Below the pieces are notes generated by a model, which was not told where the DNA came from, made no database searches, and saw only the letters and a list, made by a program, of their open reading frames with translations. Positions 1-11,231 of a DNA stretch of 64,000 nucleotides are shown in pieces (the stretch's first letter is position 1; each line of letters opens with the position of its first letter). The DNA comes from Clavaria fumosa (Eukaryota; Basidiomycota; Agaricomycetes; Agaricales; Clavariaceae). Both the position numbers and the translations under genes were made by a program. The stretch is from the NCBI GenBank assembly GCA_951802425.1, contig OX637797.1, positions 1,054,001 to 1,118,000 on the forward strand, written 5' to 3'.

Positions 1-2124
1 CGCGCTCGATTGACTCTCCGAAGCATGATGCGTCCAAGGTAGAATGACCATTTCAGACTCTGATTCGTGCACGTGGCTCGCAATGCTGCTCGGGAATTCG
101 CTACGCAAGACGACGGAAAGCGTCGCAGAAACGGTGAGTTGATTCAAGTAACCGAAGGTTCGGAAGATGGAAACAACCGGGTCGGTGTGGAGCAAGGCCT
201 CTGCGGCTTGCGACCGAAGGACGTCGGACGTCCGCTCTGTCAGCTCGATGAGACGAAGAGCGTCGATGCTGATTCTGGGTTGGGCGCGCGCTTTCGTGTG
301 CACCGAAAGCGCCTTTTCGTCGTCGCTAGAGCTAGCGACGGATCCGAGCTGATGATTGTAGAACGGGGTTTGCAACAGTTGAGTCAACTTCATAGCGGCT
401 GAAAGCTGCTCGATCCCATCTAGGACAACCGAGAATTTCTTCCTGAAATCCGGCGAGACTTGGCGTCTGTTAGATGGATCTCCTGTCTCTCCTCCGTCCT
501 TTGGCTGGTCGCGAGCCATATTTGCGTTGGTTCGGTGTTTTTGCGGGTAGAAAGCGATTACAAGAGGTGTTGTGACGAATGTGAGGACGAGGGCGTGGAG
601 GACAAACATGGAAAAGACCCGAGTGTCCAAGATGCCGGCTTGAAGTCCAACATTTAGGACAATCAGTTCGACGAGCCTTCGGGATCACGGACGTGAGGAA
701 GAAGATACAAAGAAGGGAAATGAGAAACCAAGAAAACATACCCTTTGCAACTCATCAGCGACCCTATCGCTGCAGACTCCCGCAAATTGAAGCCGAAGAG
801 TCTCGCTGCAACACCGCAGGCACCGAACTTGGCCACGAAGGCGAACAAACAGATGAGGATGGTGAATCCCCACGTTTTGCCAGTATCGAGTAGGGATAAG
901 TTGGTTCGAAGACCGGAGAGGGCGAAGTACTGTTGGCGGTTGTCAGCACATTCGTTGACTTACAGGCCATCCGCGAGCCTCACCAAGGGCAAGAACAGAA
1001 TGGACACAAGATCTTCGAACTTTTCGACCAATGAAATGGCGAAGCCATTATCCTGAGGCACGATGAGACCCGCAAGGAAGCCGCCTGGACATACATGAGC
1101 CAGTGAAACTGAATCAGAACGCGATACCCACCAAAGATGGCATGAATCCCAATGATGTCTGTGAAGAAAGCCGAAGCGAACACGACAAAGATGGTGATTG
1201 TCATCATGAAAGCGGTCGGCCGACCCGCCGCCAGACTACCAGTTCTCCGCGCCAGCCACCGGAACGCCCATCGCACGGGATACAGCAGGAAGACGGTATA
1301 GCCCGCCCCAGCTAGCAGTACGTACAAAGCGGTAAGCCCGTTTGAGGCATTAACAAGAGTGACGGTGAGTGCTAGCAAAACCCATCCGATGACGTCATTG
1401 CCCACACCGGCAGACAGGACGACGGTGCCAACCGTGGTGTCGAGGAGTTTCAGTTCAGTAAGAATGCGGCACAGGACCGGGAATGCCGTAATGCCAATAG
1501 CGACGGCGGTAAAAAGGAGAAAGTAGCCGAAATTGACGGTGGGCTTTATGAATTCATGGTAGAGGATGGCACCCAAACCAGCGCCCATTCCCAGAGGGAT
1601 AATCAATCCAGCTGCAGATATGACACCAGATGCCTTGGCATTGCGTTTGACGATGCGGACATCTATCTCAAGGCCGACGAGGAACAAGAAAAGTACGAGG
1701 CCGATGTTGGCTGTGAGACTGAGTAGAGGTATAGAAGCGTCGGGGAATATAGACTGCTGAAAGTGCGGAATACGACCCATGATAGTTGGTCCGAGGATAA
1801 TTCCACCTATTACCTCAGCAATGACACGAGGCTGTCGTATGCGCCCAAGAATTAGCGAAAGCAACTGGGTCATGGTGATGATGATAACTGCATTAACTAT
1901 GAGCAAATCTCGCGGGGTAAGTGTAGATGTGGAACGCACCGACTTGGATGATCCATAGTCGTATAGGATCAGATGGGTTGTAACGCGAGGGATTGTCTCC
2001 AGAAATTACGCCTCCCTGGAACGGATCATGCATAAGTCCCGGGCTGGACAAGGAAACATGTAAAATTTACCTGTTCTACAGCGGCTCGCTTGCCCAAGTC
2101 TGCCAACGCGGCAATAGAGTCCAT
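1..2124 (-). CDS. KHA1: K+/H+ antiporter, CPA2 family (KHA1-like), 3' end cut off by the window
   Basis: Membrane cation/proton exchanger of the CPA2 (KefB/Kha1) type, expected in endomembranes. Exon 1 (2124-2071) encodes MDSIAALADLGKRAAVEQ. Exon 2 (2015-1940) gives GDNPSRYNPSDPIRLWIIQV and exon 3 starts at 1896 with NAVIIITMTQLLSLILG. The family signature follows (RIRQPRVIAEVIGGIILGPT, then GLVLFLFLVGLEID and GVGNDVIGWVLLAL), then HAIFGG, a short intron, and FLAGLIVPQDNGFAISLVEK. Further exons give ALSGLRTNLSLLDTGKTWGF and a last membrane segment near 650-540. The C-terminal cytosolic part runs off position 1, so the stop is not seen. At least ten hydrophobic segments are visible. I am confident of the family; the ion specificity is inferred from it. 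Confidence 0.9.
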
Positions 2125-2572
2125 GGTGGTGTGGGGGGAAAGTCTTCTCGTATCTTTGAGTGGGTGTGAATGAAAGAGAGCAGAGTTGACCGTGTGTTTC
2201 AACTAAATGGCGACTGAAATAGGGGTGTTGCCCCCATTTCGAGGTCCGACATACCACCCATTAAACTATGAATGTCAAATATTTATCGAAATTTAACCGT
2301 TGACAAGGTCGACAAATGGCACCATGAGCCGATGGGGAAAAGGAATTCAATTGCACTTCAATCCTTTGAGCGCTCGTGCAATCTGATGGACGATTTGAAA
2401 ATATTTTGTGGTGAAAAAGTGGATTGAACTTGCCATATATGGTAATTTTTTGATGTCACGTAATGGTTCATTTCCGGGTCAAAAAAAACATATCATACGG
2501 CAACAACAACAATGAATGAAGACATGGCCTGGCCCTTTTAGCCTTGGCCTATCGCCTGTGCCTGTGCTGTGC
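2125..2572. other. Intergenic, KHA1 promoter side and BUD31 3' side
   Basis: 448 bp between the KHA1 start and the BUD31 stop, both on the minus strand. It is AT-rich between about 2260 and 2520. I see no coding frame supported by splice sites and no repeat. Confidence 0.6.
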
Positions 2573-3259
2573 CTAGGAGTCTGAGCTACACCCACGGCAC
2601 CCTGATGACCACGTGCTTTAAGGTCCGTGCAACCAAACCAGAAAAAGGCAGTACAACTGACCGCAATGTACGCATTCAACTATTGTTCCCGTCCTTACCT
2701 GCGTCTTGGGTACGCGGCAAATGCAAGTTGAGCCTTGATAATTCATATCCTTTGATCCGTATCAAAGATAACGGGTGAGAACATTCACCCTATCTCTGGG
2801 ATGCATCGTACCTTTGTCTGAATGCATCGAAGGCAACATAATTTCTCGTACCCAGCCTTTCTCCATTTGGCTATAAGGCTGTCCGTCCGATTCAGGTGAG
2901 CGAGCCGCACGGGCTTGGCGGTAAGGGATTGACTCGCTTAGCGTCTGCATAGCCTTCCTTTAATAGCCAGTCGTACAATTCTTTGCTTATCGCATCTCGC
3001 TTGTAGTACAGCTCGTAGATGTATCGGGAACGTGCGTGCGATATGCGCATGATTGGCCAGAGGGATTCGGACTTGCGTTTTCCCTCGTGAGATTCGTTCT
3101 CGGCGTCCCGCATCTTCTTTGCATAGTCGTCGAGGATCTGCGAGACATTGATCATTGACCTAGCAGAAAATGGAAGAGATTTAGACGTAGACACACCGAC
3201 TCTATGTCTTCAAATCCCTCGGGAGGCTTTTTCGTCCGAGTCGTCCTGATCTTGGGCAT
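2573..3259 (-). CDS. BUD31: Bud31/G10 pre-mRNA splicing factor
   Basis: Small zinc-binding protein of the activated spliceosome (Prp19-associated; G10 family). The start at 3259 gives [20 protein letters not shown]. The next exon carries [20 protein letters not shown] and [20 protein letters not shown], ending KEGYADAK. Further introns precede [20 protein letters not shown] and the Cys-rich end STCICRVP...VECVHCGCRGC, with the TAG stop at 2573-2575. The zinc-coordinating CCLRC, CIC and CVHCGCRGC cysteines are all present and the length matches the family (about 145-150 residues). One local difference is MNYQGSTC where homologues usually read NFGTTC. It is divergent from the TB2/DP1 gene, with 139 bp between start codons. 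Confidence 0.93.
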
Positions 3260-3398
3260 GGTAGAAGCGTGTCGACAACGTTGGGCAAGCGAGGGTCACA
3301 GTACTCACACATGAGCGTGCGAACATGCTGCGGTCACGCGACATTGCGCACGGACGCCTCGTTGTCCCTTGAGAAACCACGACCAACGGCGAAGAAGA

Positions 3399-5366
3399 AT
3401 GCGTCTTGTGGTCCCTGCTCTTCGTCTAGCAGTTCTGCTCCGAAACGTCTACGACACTTACAAGACGCTCAGGCTGCCACGAACCAGGAGAAATGGCCAA
3501 CTCAGTGTCCGCGCGTCGTATCGACGAAAACGCGACATGAAAGGATGTCTCTCCTTGTGGATTGTTTGGGTGAGTGAAGACTCTCACTACGGTCCGAGAG
3601 ATACGAGACTCAAATTTCCTCATGACCTAGTGTTGTCTCGCAGCTTACGAGCGGGCGCTTGACAACGTCGTTGGTCTCGTCATTCCTTTCCATGACGAAG
3701 TCAAGTCATTCCTCCTCCTCTTTCTGCTCGTGACCCGCGCCCGCGTATGTGATATGTCGTTAGTCACGAAGTACTTCTTCGCCTCATGCATGAACGCGCG
3801 TCTTATCAGGGAGCGGAGCCAATATTTCTCCATGTCATACGACCTCTCATCAAACCCTACACCGAGACCGTGGACGCGATTCTAGATCTGACCGGCATGT
3901 TCGGTGATGTTCTCTTCCTCTTGGCAAGCACCCCCATCCGTATTGTCGCGTCTTGGTGGCAGGCCGAGACATCGCACGATGTCGCAGATAGGTCCCGTCA
4001 TTCAGCCCCAGATGGCTGCACCCGGCCGCGGCTTTTGAGCGCCAGAATGCACACCCGAGCAGCCACTGATCCCACCGCGGACTCAAGGCGCCTCAGAACT
4101 ACGTGTGTCCGTAAGTCCCCGGCAGCTGATGGCGGTGTTGCCACTTCGCCGGCTGCCGACCTGTCATGGACCGATCGCCCCCGCACCACAAACATGCGAC
4201 CCTTGGCAGGTACGGGCGCTCACATAGTCGATCCAGACCTGTCCATCAAGGCACCTTCATTTTCCACATACGACATATGGCATCCACCACGCACCCTGGG
4301 GGACGACTTTAGTCCACCCGATCTGACGCATGCTGATGGCGACGAACACCGAGATCCACTAAGCTCTGCTCCAGAATTTCAGACGCATGTTGTGGAGACA
4401 TTGGCCGTCGAAGATTGGCGATTGTACCCTCCCCTCCCGGCTGCTTATCCCCCGACTCCTCTGCCTGTCAGAGTACATCTTCCTCTAAGTACCATCCCGA
4501 ATTCCACGGTGATTCCTTTCCCCATCGCTGAAGGGCAGGAAGAACCCTCAGGCCCTGTGGCACCACACTCATTTGACCGCAGAGAGAGCAGCTCAAGCGG
4601 CAGCGCTAGAGGACCCATTGTGCTTTCCTCATCACCTCCTTGTGGTACGGACTCAAACGATGCAGACTTGGAGGATTTGGACGAGGATGACCTGGATGTC
4701 ACGTTGAGAACCCCGTTGCATATCACTGCAGCCCAACGAACACACGTCCATCCCAGGGCGAAGCCAGCGACCAGTATCTCGTCCACCATGAGTGCGCGAA
4801 GCAAGTCGGCCGGTCTGACGACGACCAGAGACGATGCGTCGACGCAGGCCAACAGCGTCACTGAGCTGTCAGACTCGTCTTCTCCGTCTGAGTCCTCTTC
4901 CACCGAAGACTTTCGACGAATGTTGGTTATGATCTCTGGCCCGGGCACTCAAGACACCGTCGGGCGATCTCCTTTAAATAGCCGCGCCGCGCCCGCAACG
5001 TGGTCGCCGTCAACAAGACGAGCCGGAGGCCATATCCCCGCCGTGCCAAGCCAAGGTCAGACGGCGGCCGCCGGTAACGCGACTGACGGCGAAGAAAGCG
5101 CGGTGGACGAGTTTGCCGCTAGAATACTGACGGGAGGCGCGTCGGGCGCCGCTCAAAATGACAGCCATTTCCCCTCAGGGAACGGACGTGTCTCGCACAC
5201 GCAGACTCAGGGGACGCGGGGCAAAGGCAAAGCACCATCTCGCGCGTCAGCGAGGTTGGCGGGCGCTGCGCGGCACGCGCCAGCACCAGCCTCTCGCAAC
5301 CCGTCGCAGGATTCGGGCAGTGACCATCGGCCGACCTTGCCACGCGCCGCCAAAGGTAGAAAATGA
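3399..5366 (+). CDS. TB2/DP1/HVA22 (REEP/Yop1-like) membrane-shaping protein with long disordered tail
   Basis: Probable ER membrane protein of the DP1/Yop1/REEP family, which bends tubular ER. Exons 3399-3569, 3631-3744 and 3810-5366 join in frame to about 613 residues. The second acceptor was chosen at 3630 because it restores the family motif WCCLAAYERALDN; the AG at 3643 would cause an early stop. Family sequence continues with VVGLVIPFHDEVKSFLLLFL, VTRARGAEPIFLHVIRPLIK and PYTETVDAILD. Two paired hydrophobic hairpins lie in the first 120 residues. The remaining 480 or so residues are Ser/Thr/Pro-rich with acidic patches and a basic end, apparently disordered and much longer than in yeast Yop1. 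Such tails occur in basidiomycete members; their role is unknown. Confidence 0.85.
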
Positions 5367-5556
5367 ACGGTTTTCCTGCTGAGGGATTCTCTTATTTATT
5401 ATCCGTAACTTGCATCTCTCCGCATCAGCAATGTGTAACGGTCTTTCTAACTGTATTATTGCAAACGACTTTGGCTAGAATTTTGTCGAGGAATCTTAAT
5501 CATGTTGGCTACCACCAGAAGTCTTGGAGATTTGAAACTGAGCTTACCCGTGGAAC

Positions 5557-6216
5557 CTAGACGTGCTCATCCTCGCTCCCAGCGTCCTCATACCCAACCC
5601 AAATGACCTCCGAGCAGCTCGTACACCCTACGAGGTGTACTCCTTGCAACATTTCTGCGTCCACAATCCTGTATGTCCCGCCGCATCGACAGCCATGCTC
5701 CCACGCAACACCGGCGTCGGTTTGCACCTCGTCCATATCGTCCAGCGAGACGACCTGTGCCGGTCGAGGCCCCGCCGCTAACGATGCGCGGGACACAGCA
5801 GAGTCGTACTGCGCCCGAGCGGCCGGACACGACAACGTCAAGTAGGCATCCTTAACCAGCGTGACGGAGACCTCGTCGATGTCAATGGCCAATGTGGAGT
5901 CCGAGGCCGAGGCCGCATGAGGACGGGACGAGTTGCGGCTGTCGGACGTGCGCAGACGCTTGTCGGGATGGTGACGCAGAAGAGCCTGGTGGTAGGCAGT
6001 CTTGATCTGGGCCTGCGATGCAGTACGCGGCAATGCGAGGAGCGCGTAGAAGTCAGGTTTGCCTTGGGCCGTAGAAGTTGCCAGCGTTGCCGGGAGCGTT
6101 GATGGTAAAGTAGTCGCCTGTACCGTGACCCTGCTGTCAGGGCCAGGTAGCTCACACGAGCTGTTGCTCACTGCCAATAACGAGCCACAAACCCCTGCTA
6201 GCCGGCGAGCGCTCAT
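5557..6216 (-). CDS. DPH4: DPH4/Jjj3-type J-domain protein with CSL zinc finger (diphthamide synthesis)
   Basis: DnaJ-type co-factor for diphthamide formation on eEF2. The N-terminal J domain begins KPDFYALLALPRTASQAQIK, with the diagnostic HPD in LRHHPDKR. The C-terminal CSL zinc finger runs from CRCGGTYRIV to VGCTSCSEVIWVGYED; all four cysteines are present. The order J domain then CSL finger distinguishes Dph4 from Dph3. About 219 residues in one frame. The 50 residues before the J domain are unlike homologues, so a short 5' intron or a different start is possible. It is divergent from EXO84, with 141 bp between starts. Confidence 0.85.
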   Translation of the reverse strand: MSARRLAGVCGSLLAVSNSSCELPGPDSRVTVQATTLPSTLPATLATSTAQGKPDFYALLALPRTASQAQIKTAYHQALLRHHPDKRLRTSDSRNSSRPHAASASDSTLAIDIDEVSVTLVKDAYLTLSCPAARAQYDSAVSRASLAAGPRPAQVVSLDDMDEVQTDAGVAWEHGCRCGGTYRIVDAEMLQGVHLVGCTSCSEVIWVGYEDAGSEDEHV

Positions 6217-6357
6217 CAGCGCTCATACTACCTGCCCGAGGATTACGATATCTAGATACTGAACGTTACTGAACATCTGCGCTCTTGCCACTCGAGCCTT
6301 CAGTGACACGGATTGCGCGCAACATCCCCCGTTTCTGCTCCCGCAACCGACGGCACC

Positions 6358-8998
6358 ATGCAGTCTCTTCGTACCCGTCGTCCCTCTTCCAAACCGCAGG
6401 TCCAGCCCGTCAAGACTAGACCTGTCGCTCGCAATAAATCCGCTGTCAATGACAAGATCAAAAAGCGCATGTCTATGCGCTATGTGGACATCTCAGGGCC
6501 CACAGCATTGAATCTACCCACTACTGTGCCAGAGCTCCCTTCTAGCACACGCTCGAAAGAACAGGAACAGGATGAGGCGGCGCAGGATCTTAGTGCCCAG
6601 GTTCAGCTAGACCCTCGAGCTGCGAACAATGCTGCACTGGAAACGGATGACTTTGATCCCGATGCATGTGTGTTTTCCTATGGCTCCCGGGACGGATGCA
6701 AAGGACGATGACTGAATGTCATTCTTGCAGTCCTCAAGACGAAATTGGCGAGCTCGACTGAATCCGAGATAAAAAGTTTGCAATCCGAGCTCCGTTTCTC
6801 CAAGGACGACACTGCTTCCGAATTGCAGCGCAATGTTTTCAAGAAGTAGGCATCCCCCTCCTCGTCTGTATACATGGCAGCCAATTCGTCCCTTCAGCTA
6901 TGCAGAGTTTGTCAACATATCGAAGGAGATCAGCAACCTCGAAAACGAGATGCTCGAGTTGAAGGAGAGTCTGGTGGAGTGGAAGAACATGCCATCTCTC
7001 CTCCACATTGACGACTCAGCCTCCGTAGCAGGTACCTGGGCCTTCATTGAAAGGCTGGAAGTCAAACAACTGACGCATATGCTCAGAACGACGACGCAAC
7101 GCGCGTTCATCAGTCGCCGACCTGCGCGTCATCTACGCTAATCAAATGCAAACGCTCCACTCTCATGTCGAAGGCTCCGCCAAGTTTGTGCCTGCCATAC
7201 CAGGTCGGCACGTTGTCTCAGAGATGGATGGGATCCTAGCCTTGAATGCAGCAACGTACAAGGTTGAGCGAACTGTGCGACTCATTACCCTGGACGATTC
7301 TGTCCTGGTTGCGCGAAGGAGAAGAAAAAATACTGTCGCTGCATCTAAAGCGCACACAGAGGGAGGAAAATGGGTTGCAGAGAGGTACTGGCCTTTGAAC
7401 GAAATGATGGTATTGGATACGAAAGACACTCCAAGTCTGTGTGATTCTAATCGTTCGGCCCCTACCTGACTTACACCGAACTGTAGGCATGACCAACGTA
7501 TTCAAAGTGCGACACAACAAGGAGACTCATGTCTACCGCACCGACTCTCCTGCAGACAAAAAAGCAGTTTTATCTTTGTTTCGCCAAGTGGCAGAAGAGT
7601 GGGCCGACAAGCGACGTAAGGAACGCGAGGGTGAGCACGAGAGACGGAAATCAATTTGGACACATGGAGGAGACGTATGTGTTTCTGATTTTCGGGACAT
7701 TCTATTTCTACACATCGTCACATTCATTAGCATCGCAATTCTTCATACCTGGACAAGATGCCTGCCATACCGGATTGGATGGCTGAATTGTCACAAAGAG
7801 CACCAGAGGAAGGATCGTCGAAGGAGAAGGGCGAACGTGATGCTCAATGGGTTAGCGAGTTCGCAGACCAGCTGACCGTTGCCATCGCATTGCGGGAATG
7901 GGACGAGGCTGTCGCGCTCGTCGAGCAAGGTTCATCGAGATTTTATCACACCAGCTCTTTCTGATTGTCGGGGTTTTAGGAAGGGAGAAGCTACCAACCA
8001 CTCCCATGCTCGCTGCCAAACTCACCCCCCTAAACGCTTCCCTGACATCAGCACTTCTGCAGTCCCTTTCGTCTCCCTCCAACCGCAAATCCACCGTCAT
8101 CTCGCTTATCTCACTTCTCGTTCGACTCAATGCAGGCGCTGCGGCGCGCACCACTTTCCTCGCCGCTCGCACGGAAGCAATGCGCAGATATATCCGCGCC
8201 ATTCGATTTGATGGGAACATTAGCATGTATATAAGCGACTTGTCCATGGTAGTGTTCTCTGGCATCAAGCATAGTGCGGATTGGTTCCTAGCGAGTTTCA
8301 GGGGCAATGAGGTGGCCAGCTGTGAGTCGGATTTACTTCCTGGAATTTTGGAACTCATATAAGCGTAGGTTTCGTTGGATGGGCCAAGAACCAAATTGAG
8401 AATTTTGCGGAGATATTCAGGACTCAGGTGTATGGATCCGACGTTGATTCCAATGCAGTCAACGAAGCCCTTCATATCACTTATAACCAAAGCAAGAAGG
8501 TTGGTGTACATTCGTGTCATTGTACTTGTATTCAACTCACAGCTGCATCAGCTTCTCCAGGATTTCGGATTAGATTTTCGTTTCATGCTGGACGAACTCC
8601 TCAAGGAGAACCCCACAACGCGATTCCCGTCGCAAGCGACTTTCAACGCAGAGGATATTTCCGTGAGGAGATCCTCAGACTCCGCAACGACTTCTGCGGC
8701 CCCCGCCGCACCTGAAATAACATCGCCACCTACAACCCTCCCACGCTCTCGCTCACCGTCCACCCAACCTCACAACGCTAGTGTTCCACCTCTGCGTCCA
8801 GAGCAAGATTTTCTATCGCTTCAGCCGGCCCCGCCTCCCAGGCGACCCCGTACGCCTGTCGCAACTAGGTCGGCTGTCACTGATGATTCCTCGCCGCCTC
8901 CTCCTGTAAGCAACCCTGCGCCCCCGCCAAGGTCGGGCAATCGCCCGTCTTCGAATCGGCCACCGCCTCTCACCGTACGGATGGACGGGATGATCTGA
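6358..8998 (+). CDS. EXO84: Exocyst complex component Exo84
   Basis: Subunit of the exocyst, which tethers secretory vesicles to the plasma membrane. The start at 6358 gives MQSLRTRRPSSKPQ; KKRMSMRYVDISGPT is characteristic of fungal Exo84. A coiled-coil exon holds AEFVNISKEISNLENEMLEL and ESLVEWKNMPSLLHIDDSAS. The pleckstrin-like core follows (GSAKFVPAIPGRHVVSEMDG, LNAATYKVERTVRLITLDD, YWPLNEMMVLDTKD, NVFKVRHNKETHVYRTDSP). The helical exocyst domain contains RKSTVISLISLLVRLNAGAA, GIKHSADWFLASFRGNEVAS and QDFGLDFRFMLDELLKENPT. The tail is Pro-rich. At least eight short introns. An antisense frame at 7852-8535 is only a shadow of this gene. Confidence 0.93.
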
Positions 8999-9488
8999 CA
9001 CCATTTTCCCATCATCAATCTCGCTGTCCCAAAGTCGATTCTGAACTGTGGTCAACCCCTCTCCGAAGCACAATAGATGAACTTTGGCGACGACGTTTTG
9101 TCATAGCGGATCACCCGCCTTCGGCCCAAAGTGAATGCGATGAATACTACTACTATGGAGCAGCCGTCACTACTCCAGTGCAAGATTTCAGAACTGTTCC
9201 GCAGTCGGAGGTCGGCCAGCATATCCGACATTCTGACGGATTGTTTGTTGCCAACATTGGCGGCAGAATTTGTAGACCCATGTGATCGTCTAGTTCACTA
9301 AGACAGCCCTTGATGGCGTCGCAGGCTCGCGCCGAGAGCCGCGGGCGGGGTTATTACAGTAATAAAAGCTGCATTGTGTCTGAAACGGGTGTTTCTATGT
9401 CTGGAATTGCTCCATTGATCAATAACTCCAGTGATAAGCCATTACTGAAACAATCAACGTAAGAATTGTCATGAAGTTAGGATAATTT
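8999..9488. other. EXO84 downstream region with an unexplained open frame
   Basis: Directly after the EXO84 stop another + frame stays open from before 8998 to a stop near 9284. It reads ELWRRRFVIADHPPSAQSE, then DEYYYYGAAVTTPVQ and VGQHIRHSDGLFVANIGGR. It has no own ATG near its beginning. It could be an alternative C-terminus of EXO84 reached by splicing, a fossil gene end, or chance. I do not recognise it. Nothing is visible from 9290 to 9488. Confidence 0.3.
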
Positions 9489-10663
9489 TTAGTCTATCGT
9501 TATCGAATACAGAACTAGAGCCAGGTCTGCCTGCTGCCGGATCATCTCAAATATTTGGTTGAGCCACCCAGTCCTCCAAATGTCGTAGGTGAAACCCCTT
9601 GCGCACAACGCGAAAGTATAGCAGCAGCAGATATTGTGAGTCTCAACGGTAGACGGCGAGCCAACATGGTAGGGCACTGAATGTACATAAAGTCCTTGTC
9701 CTTGGGTTCATGAGAGGCTCGTCAATTGGCGGACCAATTTCTGTTGGGTGGAATTGCGTTAGCAACGGCGGTGCGCTCACTGTCCCACGGCGAGGATGAA
9801 GGACTAGCCCATACATACCGCACGATGATATCGCACATTGATGGGTCCAGGCCAAAAGAACCCGTCATCAACGAGTTCCAGCGTCTATAGCCCCTCAACT
9901 GCAGCAACTGCATCCAGCGGATTTGTTATGAATTCCGTTCTGATCGCCGACCTGCGCAGATGAGGAGTCACGGTCGGCCAGGCAAAGTACGGTTAGGCGA
10001 GAAATGCCACTGCTTTCAGAATCACTTGTAACGAGCCGCAGGTATCGCTGAAAAACGGACGCTATATGACGAACCCAACAACTTGAGTGCAGGCAGAGCA
10101 GGGAGGGGGAAAAATCTGGTTTGGAGGCAGGCTACTACCTCTCTACTAAAAGGGAAAACGTAAAGTTTTCGCAAAGAGGCGAATTGATGGAGGAATGGGA
10201 TGAATGGGTCAAACCCCTTGACATTTGTTTGACGTGAAGAGTGCGCAGGTGGCATGATACGATGAGTGTCTGGATCAGAAATTCGGAACACAAGGCTGTG
10301 TACAGGACAAGGGAGTCGAGATAGCCTGAGTCAAAGAATAAAATGTTCCTTGGTTCATCGAAGATGCCAGAATCGATGTAAAGTCGTCTTAGGTCACAGA
10401 CTGATAGACTGCATGACTCAACTCTGAGACTATGTAAGGCAGATAGGCCTCGTAGCATTGCCCAACGTGCAGTGCGGATACGCATACGAGTGTTGCCAAT
10501 TGATGGAACCCAGGAGGATGACAGATTCACCCAGCTCGAGTCCCTCCCATTCCCACCAACGGCACACCGCCTGTAGGCTAAGTCCGGACACGTAGTGTGC
10601 AATCCTATCCGAGGTGTAGAGCAAGTCGCAAACGATCTCAATCCTGGATGGTCTCGCAGTCAC
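9489..10663 (-). pseudogene. Possible F-box/leucine-rich-repeat-like gene or relic
   Basis: On the minus strand, pieces read like the start of an F-box protein (RPSRIEIVCDLLY) followed by leucine-rich-repeat-like segments: LSALHSLRVESCSLSVCDLR, RLYIDSGIFDEPRNILFF, SCHLRTLHVKQMSRGLTH and FASLRKLYVFPFSREVVACL. No convincing ATG begins the first piece (GTG at 10663), and the segments lie in different frames that I cannot join cleanly. Below 10000 the frames become short. Agaricomycete genomes carry many such F-box/LRR genes and relics. The family assignment is a guess from general pattern. Confidence 0.3.
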
Positions 10664-10681
10664 GTGTTATTGAGTCACGTG
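10660..10681. promoter_or_regulatory. Paired TCACGTG boxes upstream of NDUFA1
   Basis: TCACGTG occurs at 10660-10666 and again at 10675-10681, 58-79 bp before the NDUFA1 start codon. CACGTG is the core bound by bHLH factors of the Cbf1/USF type; binding here is inferred. Confidence 0.45.
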
Positions 10682-10738
10682 TGGTCAAGCTGATCATGCG
10701 AAATTACCAAGTTGACTGCTGTCCCTTCGCCAATCGCC

Positions 10739-11180
10739 ATGCCTGTTCCTTGGGAAGCACTCATTCCTTTCGGTGAGTCCTATGCATACTCTTAGACGCT
10801 AACGAAAACCCCTATTATATTTTTATTCTAGGTCTTCTGACCGCAATGTTCGGAGTGGCGGGGACGCTTCTGGGTGTCTCCCGACGGGCACAGAATCTCG
10901 GAAAGGTACGGGGCTTTTTATGACCATTCTTCACCGTTGCACAGAATCATCGCAGACTCTCCTTTGTACAGCCTTCTCGATACAAAATGGATGCTTGGGA
11001 TGAAACGATGATGGACCGCGACAAACGGCTGACTGGTCACCCGCGCGGACAAACGGTATGTCCTTCTCGAAATGACTTGTCGTCTGGGCCTAAACGCACG
11101 CGATGCAGTCCGACCCGAAAGCTCCGAAGGGGTTTGAGACCAGCAGCGCTTGGTATACAGAACAAGTACAAGTGTCATAG
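10739..11180 (+). CDS. NDUFA1: NADH:ubiquinone oxidoreductase MWFE subunit (NDUFA1)
   Basis: Small single-pass membrane subunit of mitochondrial complex I. Four exons splice cleanly: MPVPWEALIPFG (exon 1, 10739-10772), LLTAMFGVAGTLLGVSRRAQ, SRYKMDAWDETMMDRDKRLT plus GHPRGQT, and DPKAPKGFETSSAWYTEQ, with a TAG stop at 11178-11180. The order of membrane segment, then DxWDxxMMDRDxRLTG, then PKGFE is diagnostic for the fungal MWFE subunit, and the length (about 85 residues) is normal. It is the first of three complex I genes within about 4.3 kb. Confidence 0.93.
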
Positions 11181-11231
11181 ACTGTTTGAAAACCTGTTGC
11201 CACGATTATGCGCATGGGTCTATCACGCAGT

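Noticed and set aside
7852..8535. 227-codon minus-strand frame
   Set aside because: Antisense of EXO84 exons that carry clear family sequence; it spans EXO84 introns without splice logic.
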